From DATBED01 sp035480695 (GTDB lineage Bacteria; Patescibacteriota; Saccharimonadia; Saccharimonadales; UBA4665): a DNA stretch of 7,169 nucleotides. The stretch is from NCBI GenBank assembly GCA_035480695.1, contig DATIHM010000039.1, positions 1-7,169 on the forward strand, written 5' to 3'. Made by a program: the position numbers and the translations under genes. How positions within the stretch are numbered: the stretch's first letter is position 1; every line of letters starts with the position of its first letter. The notes beneath the pieces are model-generated. The model saw only the letters and a program-made list of their open reading frames with translations. It ran no database searches and had not been told where the DNA came from. Shown here one piece after another: positions 1 to 5,170 of this stretch.

Positions 1-445
1 GTCACTTCACTGGGATCAGGCTTCGCGCTGGGGAATCGACTGGCTAGGCAGACTAGCCGCTTACGCTCCAGCGGTGGCTGGCAATCAAATCTGGATGGCC
101 GATGCTACGTCCGGCCCGACTGACCCCGATGCTATTCAGAAAGCTGCTTTGTCCCTCTTTTGTCAAAGGCTAGGCAACGAAGTTCTCACTATATCCATAG
201 GCAGCACCAAGGGTTTCAGGGATATGACTTCTGAAAGGCCGCCTGATCGTGTGGTTTTGGCCGGTAAAGAAGCTGGCTGGCCAGCAATTTCGCAGTGGGC
301 CTTCAGTTTCAGATCAGAAACTGATTTAAGGGTGCAGGACACCTTTCTGGCCGGAGGCCTGAGTAAGGAGGGAGAGCCTACGCCCACGCGTACATTGTCT
401 TCGGAGCCCTTGACCGCCGCCCGCCAAATCATAGACATGCTTTAG
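1..445 (+). CDS. 3' end of an unrecognised protein (5' truncated by the window edge)
   Basis: The frame is open from base 2 to the TAG at 443-445, giving about 148 visible residues. A GTG at 74 could be read as a start, but the frame runs open to the window edge with protein-like sequence (Trp-rich, with HWDQASRWGIDWL just inside the edge), so the true start is most likely outside the window. The visible part has no membrane segment, signal peptide or obvious metal or nucleotide motif. It reads as a soluble alpha/beta domain, with a segment containing MTSERPPDRVVLAGK around residues 75-90 of the visible part and a Thr/Pro-rich stretch (PTPTRTL) near the end. I do not recognise the family and assign no function. 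It ends 39 bases before the aldolase start; that gap holds the aldolase promoter, so the two are probably transcribed separately. Confidence 0.7.
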   Translation, partial: SLHWDQASRWGIDWLGRLAAYAPAVAGNQIWMADATSGPTDPDAIQKAALSLFCQRLGNEVLTISIGSTKGFRDMTSERPPDRVVLAGKEAGWPAISQWAFSFRSETDLRVQDTFLAGGLSKEGEPTPTRTLSSEPLTAARQIIDML

Positions 446-449
446 TATC

Positions 450-484
450 TGGCAAAGATAAGCGTTAGCGTCTATACTGGCGCT
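450..484 (+). promoter_or_regulatory. Promoter of the aldolase operon, predicted leaderless
   Basis: TATACT at 473-478 matches the bacterial -10 consensus at five of six positions. A poor -35 candidate, TGGCAA at 450-455, lies 17 bases upstream. The -10 ends six bases before the ATG at 485, so the expected transcription start falls on the A of the start codon. No Shine-Dalgarno is present between the -10 and the ATG, which supports a leaderless message. A 4-base inverted repeat (AGCG 467-470, CGCT 481-484) flanks the -10 but is too short to call an operator. Confidence 0.55.
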
Positions 485-1402
485 ATGCAACCGAGTTTGG
501 ACGACATCCAGAAGAGCTGCGCGCAGGCGCGGCAGCGTATGGCGCAGGCGCGTTCCGACCACTGGGCGTTCGGCGCTTTTAATCTAGACGACGAGGCCAC
601 GCTTTGGTCGGTCGTGCAGGCTGCCACCAAGAAGCAGGCGCCGGTGCTGGTCGAAGTCAGCCAGGGCGAGGTCGACACCATCGGCCTGCTCAACGTGCGC
701 AATATGGTTGACAACTTCAAGCGCGAGTTCGGCGTCGAAGTCTATGTCAACCTCGACCACAGCCCGAGCGTCGAAGCCGCCAAGCTGGGAATCGACGCCG
801 GCTTCGAGTTCATCCACATCGACGTTTCCCAGGCCAACCATGACGCCACCGATGACGAAATCATCGCCGCCACCCGGGAAGTCGTCGAATACGCCAAGAA
901 AACCGGCGCGCTGGTCGAGAGCGAGCCGCACTACTTCGGCGGCAGTTCGAGCCTCCACAACGAACAGATTGACTACGACGAAATCAAGAAGACATTCAGC
1001 ACGCCGGAGGGCGCGCGGGCTTTCGTGGAAGCGACCGGCATCGACACCTTCGCCGCCGCCGTCGGCAACCTGCACGGAAAATACCCGGTGCCCAAAGTAT
1101 TGGACCTTGAGCTCTTGCAACGCGTGCGCGAGGCCATAGACTGCAACATCAGCCTGCACGGCGGCAGCGACACACCAGGCCATTACTTCCGCGACTCGGT
1201 CAAGATCGGCGTCACCAAAGTGAACATCAATAGCGACATGCGTTTCGCCTACCGGGAAGCGCTTGAGAAAGTGCTGGCCGACAACCCGAACGAAATCTCG
1301 GTGGCCAAGCTTGTCGCCAAAGAAGTCGTGCCGGCCGTCCAGGCCGTCGTAGAATCCAAGCTCGACGATTTCAACTCCGCCGGCAAAGCCGTGGTACACT
1401 AA
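485..1402 (+). CDS. fba: Class II fructose-bisphosphate aldolase family protein
   Basis: Predicted cytosolic zinc-dependent aldolase that cleaves fructose-1,6-bisphosphate to dihydroxyacetone phosphate and glyceraldehyde-3-phosphate (or the reverse). Its 305 residues fit the class II family. GAFN at 30-33 opens the TIM barrel; LDH at 90-92 carries the catalytic Asp91 and zinc ligand His92. GNLHG at 194-198 (His197) and LHGGS at 224-228 (His225) supply the other zinc histidines; NINSD at 247-251 is the phosphate/substrate loop, closer to the Bacillus-type NVNTE than to the E. coli NIDTD. The usual VEGELG zinc-glutamate segment is altered to VESEPHYFGGSSS at 144-156, so a related substrate such as tagatose bisphosphate cannot be excluded. 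The ATG at 485 gives an 18-residue extension before Met19, but it sits correctly under the promoter. The next gene, a PfkB sugar kinase, follows 28 bases later and is probably co-transcribed. Confidence 0.9.
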   Translation: MQPSLDDIQKSCAQARQRMAQARSDHWAFGAFNLDDEATLWSVVQAATKKQAPVLVEVSQGEVDTIGLLNVRNMVDNFKREFGVEVYVNLDHSPSVEAAKLGIDAGFEFIHIDVSQANHDATDDEIIAATREVVEYAKKTGALVESEPHYFGGSSSLHNEQIDYDEIKKTFSTPEGARAFVEATGIDTFAAAVGNLHGKYPVPKVLDLELLQRVREAIDCNISLHGGSDTPGHYFRDSVKIGVTKVNINSDMRFAYREALEKVLADNPNEISVAKLVAKEVVPAVQAVVESKLDDFNSAGKAVVH

Positions 1403-1417
1403 AAACATAAGCGAATC

Positions 1418-1423
1418 AGGAGG
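1418..1423 (+). promoter_or_regulatory. Strong Shine-Dalgarno that fixes the GTG start of the PfkB kinase
   Basis: AGGAGG lies seven bases before the GTG at 1431. It is the full anti-16S complement and is the best ribosome binding site placed before a recognised gene here. It decides for GTG 1431 as the start. It contrasts with the aldolase, the first gene of the same transcript, which has none. A weak extended -10 lookalike (TGG TACACT, 1392-1400) overlaps the aldolase stop and could give the kinase some independent transcription. Confidence 0.8.
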
Positions 1424-1430
1424 GTGGGGC

Positions 1431-2435
1431 GTGCCGAAACAACCGGATGTAGTCAGCATAGGCGATGTGGTGACAGATGCCTTCATTAAGCTGCTTGAAG
1501 ACCAGGCCGTAACTTATGAGAATGACCAGGGGAAATGGCTGGCCATGCCGTTCGGCACCAAACTGCCGTTCGACCACGCAGAAGTCATCGAAGCCGTCGG
1601 CAACGCCGCCAACGCCGCCGTGGCGTTCTCGCGGCTCGAGCTCGAAAGCTCCTTCGTCACCAACGTCGGAGCCGACGCCCACGGCCGCGACATGATAAAG
1701 GCGCTCGACAAGAACGGCGTCGCCACGCACTTCGTGCGCATCAATCCCGGCAAAAAAAGCAACTACCACTACGTGCTCTGGTACAAAGACGAGCGCACGA
1801 TTCTTATCAAGCATGAGGAATACGACTACCATTGGCCGCATCTCACTCCACCCGAAACGCCGAAGTGGGTCTATTTCAGCTCTATAAGCGAGCACGCCAT
1901 CGAGTACCACGACCAGGTTTCGGATTGGCTCGACCAGAACCCCGACGTCAAGATGGCCTTCCAGCCGGGCACTTTCCAAATGGAGGCCGGCACCGAGCGG
2001 CTGAAGCGCATCTACCAACATAGCGAGGTGCTGATTCTGAACCGCGAAGAGGCTGTCACGGTCGGCGCCGGCAACCACGAGGATATCCATGACCTGTTCA
2101 ACCACCTCCACGCGCTAGGGCCGAAAATCGTCGTCATCACCGATGGGCCCGACGGGGCATATGCTTCGGACGGGCAGAACCGTTTCTCGATGCCGCTTTA
2201 TCCGGATCCGGGTCCGCCGGTCGACCGCACCGGCGCCGGCGACGCTTTCGCCTCGACTTTCGTGGCGGCGCTCATCAAGGGCAATAACATCGAAGGGGCG
2301 CTGCAATGGGCGCCGATCAACTCCATGAGCGTGGTGCAGAAAGTCGGCGCCCAGGCCGGCCTGCTGACTGAAAAAGAGCTCGACGCTTTTCTGCGCAAAT
2401 CGCCGGATTGGTACCGACCGAAACGCATGGCATAG
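1431..2435 (+). CDS. PfkB-family (ribokinase-like) sugar kinase
   Basis: ATP-dependent cytosolic kinase that transfers phosphate to a sugar or sugar-phosphate hydroxyl. The 334 residues match the family length of roughly 300-340. The N-terminal strand SIGDVVTDAF (9-18) is followed by the glycine/asparagine-rich segment VGNAANAAVAFSRL (56-69) and NVGADAHGRD (78-87), as in PfkB signature 1. NREEA (204-208) is the NxxE magnesium/phosphate motif, TDGPDGA (237-243) contacts nucleotide, and DRTGAGDAF (265-273) is PfkB signature 2 with the anion hole GAG and catalytic base Asp271. Substrate cannot be read from motifs: fructose-6-phosphate, fructose, ribose and nucleosides are all possible. Its place 28 bases behind the aldolase suggests fructose-6-phosphate or another hexose phosphate feeding the aldolase (inference). 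It starts with GTG behind AGGAGG. Residues 120-137 (charged, Tyr/His/Trp-rich) look lineage-specific. Confidence 0.92.
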   Translation: MPKQPDVVSIGDVVTDAFIKLLEDQAVTYENDQGKWLAMPFGTKLPFDHAEVIEAVGNAANAAVAFSRLELESSFVTNVGADAHGRDMIKALDKNGVATHFVRINPGKKSNYHYVLWYKDERTILIKHEEYDYHWPHLTPPETPKWVYFSSISEHAIEYHDQVSDWLDQNPDVKMAFQPGTFQMEAGTERLKRIYQHSEVLILNREEAVTVGAGNHEDIHDLFNHLHALGPKIVVITDGPDGAYASDGQNRFSMPLYPDPGPPVDRTGAGDAFASTFVAALIKGNNIEGALQWAPINSMSVVQKVGAQAGLLTEKELDAFLRKSPDWYRPKRMA

Positions 2436-2457
2436 CCTTCCCAAAAAAGAGCGCTTA

Positions 2458-2466
2458 TGGTAATCT
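2458..2466 (+). promoter_or_regulatory. Possible extended -10 promoter of the 413-residue gene
   Basis: TGG followed by TAATCT (2461-2466) resembles an extended -10 element. No convincing -35 is seen 17 bases upstream. Transcription would begin near 2473 and leave a leader of about 37 bases. That leader contains AGGGG (2495-2499), ten bases before the ATG at 2510, as a modest Shine-Dalgarno. The 74-base gap after the kinase stop holds no terminator hairpin that I can see, so read-through from the aldolase operon is possible. Confidence 0.35.
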
Positions 2467-2509
2467 ATAGCCAGTAGGAATCCGCTACACAAACAGGGGT
2501 AAAACAGAG

Positions 2510-3751
2510 ATGACACGGTTCTTATCAGAATCACTTCAGGCGCCAGAGCCGTTCTTTAGGGGTGCCTTGCAGAAGCTGGAGGCTGCCAGCGGCCACCCGA
2601 ACGCCGACATCCGCGTTTCGACCGAAGTCATGCAGGCCACGCAGACCAAATTGCGCCAGCTCGGCCTCGACCCCAAAGACACGACCGCCGAAGAGCTTTA
2701 CCATGCCTTGCAAGAGCGCATCAAGGCCGACGACGCCCGGCTGACCAAAAAGTTGCGTACCCTTGCCGCGACACATGTTTCGGCAGAGGGGCAGGTGGTC
2801 GACGGCATGGTCCACGCGCTGAGCGCCCTGCCCGAAAGCCGACGCGCCTTCGCCCTTAAATCCAGCAGCCTGAAAAGCCTCATCAAACAGCAGCCGCCTA
2901 AAAAAGCCATGAAGCAGCTCGGCTACCGTTCGCTCAGCTCATTCTTGAAGCACGAATCGCCGGCCAGCATATTGGCTGCCGCCCGTTTGGTCGAGAATTC
3001 CGCCTGGCAGAAGCGGTTTATCGACCAGTACAAAAAGCTGAAGCCTTCCGATTTCGAAGACCGCAAGATTACGATTTTGCAGCCGGATTCCAAAAAGTGG
3101 CGCGAACTGGCTGCCAGCGTCGTCGACGAAAAACGCCACAACCTTATCGGATTGCGTGAACTCGGTGCGCTGCTCTTCTTGCCGCTGCCGCACGATGCGC
3201 CTGCCGGAACGGTCACCGCCAGCCTGAGCCTGGCGCTGCATGAGCTCAACGAAATCCGTGCCAGCGGTACGTATCTCAAGATGTGCCAGGTCCGGCCGGA
3301 TTTCGGAAAACTTGTCCAAACGGTCGCCGCCGACCAACCGCGATTGAACGCCCAGCTGCTCGATACATCCGTGCCCTGGAGCCTCCTCCATCGCTATTAC
3401 GCCCGCCTCAAGCAAGTCGGTGCCGAGCTGAGCGAGCCGCACCTGCAGCTTGAAGACATCGCCTGGCATCCTATAGAGAAGACGCTCAGCCAGATTGAGC
3501 CCAGTCTCGATTTCTGGCACGACAGCGCCCATCTTGGCCTGGTGCAGGGCCGCCGACCGGTTTCGTTGAACATCGTCGACGCCGCCCTGAACAGCTGTAA
3601 CCATTTGCCGTTTGAGCGGCGCTTGCTGGATTACTTCCAACACTCGCTTTGGCACGAAGTCTTGCTGCGCTATCTCCAGCCTGAGGCTGTGGAACAGACA
3701 GTCCTCAGCGAATTGCAGCCCCAGCTGGCCGAGGAGGCTGTGCTAGCATGA
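2510..3751 (+). CDS. Conserved-looking helical protein of unknown function (413 residues)
   Basis: I do not recognise the family. The protein looks soluble and almost wholly alpha-helical: it has no signal peptide, membrane span or Walker motif. Residues 1-110 are charged and helical. Residues 117-150 (QQPPKKAMKQLGYRSLSSFL at 127-146) form a basic stretch that might contact nucleic acid or a partner. A middle region at 155-215 contains KKWREL, and 219-226 holds a short hydrophobic run (GALLFLPL). The C-terminal half (280-413) is rich in Trp, His and Leu, with a conserved-looking FWHDSAHLGL at 335-344 and a final acidic helix. Two cysteines (259, 363) are far apart. GC-rich codon use matches the aldolase, kinase and uvrB, so it looks native. 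The TGA at 3749-3751 is 19 bases before the LOG-like gene, which suggests an operon and a shared process. The start rests on ATG 2510 with a weak AGGGG. Confidence 0.8.
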   Translation: MTRFLSESLQAPEPFFRGALQKLEAASGHPNADIRVSTEVMQATQTKLRQLGLDPKDTTAEELYHALQERIKADDARLTKKLRTLAATHVSAEGQVVDGMVHALSALPESRRAFALKSSSLKSLIKQQPPKKAMKQLGYRSLSSFLKHESPASILAAARLVENSAWQKRFIDQYKKLKPSDFEDRKITILQPDSKKWRELAASVVDEKRHNLIGLRELGALLFLPLPHDAPAGTVTASLSLALHELNEIRASGTYLKMCQVRPDFGKLVQTVAADQPRLNAQLLDTSVPWSLLHRYYARLKQVGAELSEPHLQLEDIAWHPIEKTLSQIEPSLDFWHDSAHLGLVQGRRPVSLNIVDAALNSCNHLPFERRLLDYFQHSLWHEVLLRYLQPEAVEQTVLSELQPQLAEEAVLA

Positions 3752-3774
3752 GCGCGATTAGGGTGGGATTATGA
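3748..3774 (+). CDS. Possible 8-codon coupling mini-ORF (MSAIRVGL)
   Basis: The ATG at 3748 overlaps the TGA of the 413-residue gene (ATGA, 3748-3751). After eight codons the mini-ORF ends in a TGA that overlaps the ATG of the LOG-like gene (ATGA, 3771-3774). AGGAGG at 3732-3737 lies ten bases before its ATG. The layout would let a ribosome step from one long gene to the next through two stop/start overlaps. It may be chance, because AGGAGG here also encodes Glu-Glu in the upstream gene and nothing shows that the peptide is made. Confidence 0.25.
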   Translation: MSAIRVGL

Positions 3775-4421
3775 CGGCCGTCCAAAAGCCGAAGCACAAG
3801 GTGTTGCGCTATTCGATTTGCGTTTCCGGCGCGGCCGCCGGCGACACCGTGCGCACCGCCGCAGAACTGGCCCGGGCGACCGGGGCCGCCGTCGCCAAAA
3901 GCGGCCACATATTGACCACCGGCGCCACCGTCGGCCTGCCGTATTACGCCGCGCTCGGTGCCAAACAAGAAGGCGGCATGAGCGTCGGCTTTTCGCCGGC
4001 CGTCTCTTTACGCGAGCATATGCGCAAGTACCGCCTGCCCAGCAATTGCTTCGATTTCATCAACTTCACCGGCCTGCACTACGTCGGGCGTGACCTCTAT
4101 CTGGTGCAGTCGAGTGACGCCGTTATCACCGTCGGCGGACGCTTCGGCAGCTTGCACGAGTTCACTTCGGCCATCGAGGCCCACAAGCCCTGCGGCATCC
4201 TGGTGGGCAGCGGCGGAACGGCCGACCAGATTCCCAAATTGATGGAAGCGCTCGAACCGCCGGCCAACGACCTGGTGATTTACGACAGCGACCCCGAGCG
4301 CCTGGTGCAGAAAATCATCAAAGTGCTCGATGAGAAATACGCCGATATCCGCGAGCAGCTCGAACATTACGACGACGACTGGTTCCTGCAGCTCGACCCG
4401 CCCAAACCCCACGCCGGCTAG
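3771..4421 (+). CDS. LOG-like Rossmann-fold nucleotide-binding protein
   Basis: 216 residues with the layout of the LOG/SLOG superfamily (lysine decarboxylase-like, including cytokinin-activating phosphoribohydrolases and the DprA nucleotide-binding domain). SICVSGAAAGD (15-25) is the first strand and nucleotide loop; HILTTGATVGLPYYA (46-60) corresponds to the TGGxxGLMGA segment of LOG. GRDLYLVQSSDAVITVGG (106-123) with VGGRFGSLHE (121-130) corresponds to the family's Arg-containing helix and PGGxGTxxE motif. Arg107 and Glu130 would be the catalytic pair. The motif is changed (Val for Pro at 121, an extra Arg-Phe, Ser for Thr), so it may bind nucleotides without the LOG hydrolase activity. 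The C-terminal 20 residues are acidic and then Pro-rich. An in-frame TAG at 3759-3761 forces the start to ATG 3771; only GGTGGG at 3762-3767 precedes it as a weak, close Shine-Dalgarno. It follows the 413-residue gene by 19 bases and probably depends on its translation. Confidence 0.78.
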   Translation: MTAVQKPKHKVLRYSICVSGAAAGDTVRTAAELARATGAAVAKSGHILTTGATVGLPYYAALGAKQEGGMSVGFSPAVSLREHMRKYRLPSNCFDFINFTGLHYVGRDLYLVQSSDAVITVGGRFGSLHEFTSAIEAHKPCGILVGSGGTADQIPKLMEALEPPANDLVIYDSDPERLVQKIIKVLDEKYADIREQLEHYDDDWFLQLDPPKPHAG

Positions 4422-4424
4422 CCC

Positions 4425-4459
4425 TTGACTAAATCCGCCGAGAGTTCCAATATATTGGA
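4425..4459 (+). promoter_or_regulatory. Promoter of the 216-residue unknown gene
   Basis: TTGACT (4425-4430) is five of six to the -35 consensus. Two -10 choices exist: TATATT (4451-4456), a good match but spaced 20 bases from the -35, or CAATAT (4448-4453), a poorer match at the ideal 17 bases and six bases before the ATG. No Shine-Dalgarno is evident beyond GGA touching the start codon, so a leaderless or very short leader is expected. The -10 lies inside the palindrome listed separately. Confidence 0.55.
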
Positions 4460-4460
4460 A
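4445..4460. repeat. Perfect 16-base palindrome over the -10 and start codon (candidate operator)
   Basis: TTCCAATATATTGGAA is its own reverse complement over all 16 bases, with no spacer; the flanking bases (G 4444, T 4461) do not extend it. Its last A is the A of the ATG at 4460. A dimeric repressor bound here would cover the -10 and the transcription start. The centre is AT-only, so it is a poor RNA hairpin and is not followed by a T run, which argues against a terminator. The size and symmetry fit a dyad operator; the regulator is not identified. Confidence 0.6.
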
Positions 4461-5110
4461 TGCCTAAACGTGGCGAGATTGCCGAAGTCGAGCGTATTGC
4501 CGTGCCCATCCCCAACAGGGGCAATACCGCATATGTTGCCTTGGCGCGTCGCGTAAACCTTATCAGCAATCAAGGCGACACAGTACTGTCGCACACCCGT
4601 AAGCGCCGCTTCATGCACACCCTATATAATGTCGAGCAAGATCGTTCTTATAATCCAAGCTTGCACTTCGCGATGCGCGGCACGGTAGGTGCACTGCGGT
4701 GGCGATATGGATTTGTGCCTGTCTCGGGCGACTTTGTATCCCAAAAACAACTTGAAGCCCAGGATTATCCCTTAAAAGTTGTCGGTTTGCCCGGCGGTCC
4801 GATTGAGAATTACGTTGTCGCGCAAAAAGTAACCGATGCGATGCTGGCCACGGGGAATGGCCATGTAACTGTGAAGGTCGATACCGATGTACAGCCAATC
4901 TACGGCAACTGGGCTAAGCCGCTGGCAATCTTCCCTGACCACGAGCCCGAAGGATTAATAGGATTGTTTAAGTACGAAAACGACAATGCTGTCGGTGTGT
5001 TCGGCCGAGCCCATATGGAAGGCGCAACTATAGATGAGGCACTGGCCACAGTTGAGGCTGATATGGGATTCAAGCCTAGCGAACTGTGGACGCCGCCGGC
5101 TTTGGATTGA
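4460..5110 (+). CDS. Hypothetical protein, 216 residues, unknown family
   Basis: I do not recognise this protein. It is soluble by appearance: no signal peptide, no membrane helix and no cysteine. The N-terminal third is basic (TRKRRFMHTLYN at 46-57), and the rest alternates short hydrophobic strands with glycine turns (VVGLPGGPIENYVVAQKV at 107-124, HVTVKVDTDVQPIYGNWAKP at 135-154), suggesting a mixed alpha/beta or beta-rich domain. The C-terminus (190-216) is helical and acidic and ends in a Pro-containing tail. Codon use is less GC-rich than in the aldolase, kinase or uvrB (about half GC by eye), so it may be a more recent arrival. It has its own promoter with a palindromic operator candidate and stands 38 bases after the LOG-like gene, so it is a separately controlled unit. 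I see no helix-turn-helix that would make autoregulation obvious. Confidence 0.75.
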   Translation: MPKRGEIAEVERIAVPIPNRGNTAYVALARRVNLISNQGDTVLSHTRKRRFMHTLYNVEQDRSYNPSLHFAMRGTVGALRWRYGFVPVSGDFVSQKQLEAQDYPLKVVGLPGGPIENYVVAQKVTDAMLATGNGHVTVKVDTDVQPIYGNWAKPLAIFPDHEPEGLIGLFKYENDNAVGVFGRAHMEGATIDEALATVEADMGFKPSELWTPPALD

Positions 5111-5135
5111 CATTTACGCTAAGCATAAGCACAAT
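5107..5135 (+). promoter_or_regulatory. Promoter of the pilin-like gene
   Basis: A perfect -35, TTGACA (5107-5112), overlaps the TGA stop of the previous gene. CACAAT (5130-5135) lies 17 bases downstream as the likeliest -10 (four of six). AATAAT at 5133-5138 matches better but at a 20-base spacing. Transcription starting near 5142 would leave a leader of about 29 bases containing AAGGA (5159-5163), seven bases before the ATG at 5171. This gene therefore uses a leader with a Shine-Dalgarno, unlike the aldolase and uvrB. Confidence 0.6.
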
Positions 5136-5143
5136 AATGCTTA
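5120..5143. repeat. Inverted repeat TAAGCAT/ATGCTTA with a 10-base spacer
   Basis: TAAGCAT at 5120-5126 and ATGCTTA at 5137-5143 are exact reverse complements around a 10-base spacer that holds most of the -10 of the pilin-like gene. A second, overlapping 10-base palindrome, TTAAGCTTAA, follows at 5141-5150. The arms are AT-rich with no T run after them, so an operator is more likely than a terminator, although a weak terminator for the gene upstream is possible. Confidence 0.4.
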
Positions 5144-5170
5144 AGCTTAAATTTAATTAAGGAAACCAAA

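Noticed and set aside
446..460. Small hairpin TATCT-GGCAA-AGATA after the first gene's stop, considered as a terminator
   Set aside because: The stem has only five base pairs, mostly A-T, and no T run follows.
1392..1400. TGG TACACT at the aldolase stop, considered as a separate promoter for the kinase
   Set aside because: Only four of six bases match, no -35 is present and it overlaps coding sequence. The operon reading with the AGGAGG site is simpler, so it is mentioned only as a possibility.
584..1486. 300-codon open frame on the - strand, opposite the aldolase
   Set aside because: It lies antisense to a clearly recognised aldolase and its translation is a Val/Asp/Gly-rich sequence typical of the reverse of GC-rich codons. 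No motif or start signal supports it.
2939..3655. 238-codon open frame on the - strand, opposite the 413-residue gene
   Set aside because: The + frame is longer, has a start signal and fits the operon spacing. The - frame has biased shadow composition and no ribosome binding site.
3771..4421. LOG-like gene read as part of an anti-phage nucleotide-signalling system
   Set aside because: No cyclase, nuclease, TIR, membrane effector or other defence gene lies nearby, and the gene is embedded among housekeeping genes with matching composition.
4625..4630. Perfect TATAAT inside the 216-residue gene
   Set aside because: It falls in coding sequence (Leu-Tyr-Asn), lacks a good -35, and the only ATG just after it opens a 19-codon out-of-frame ORF.
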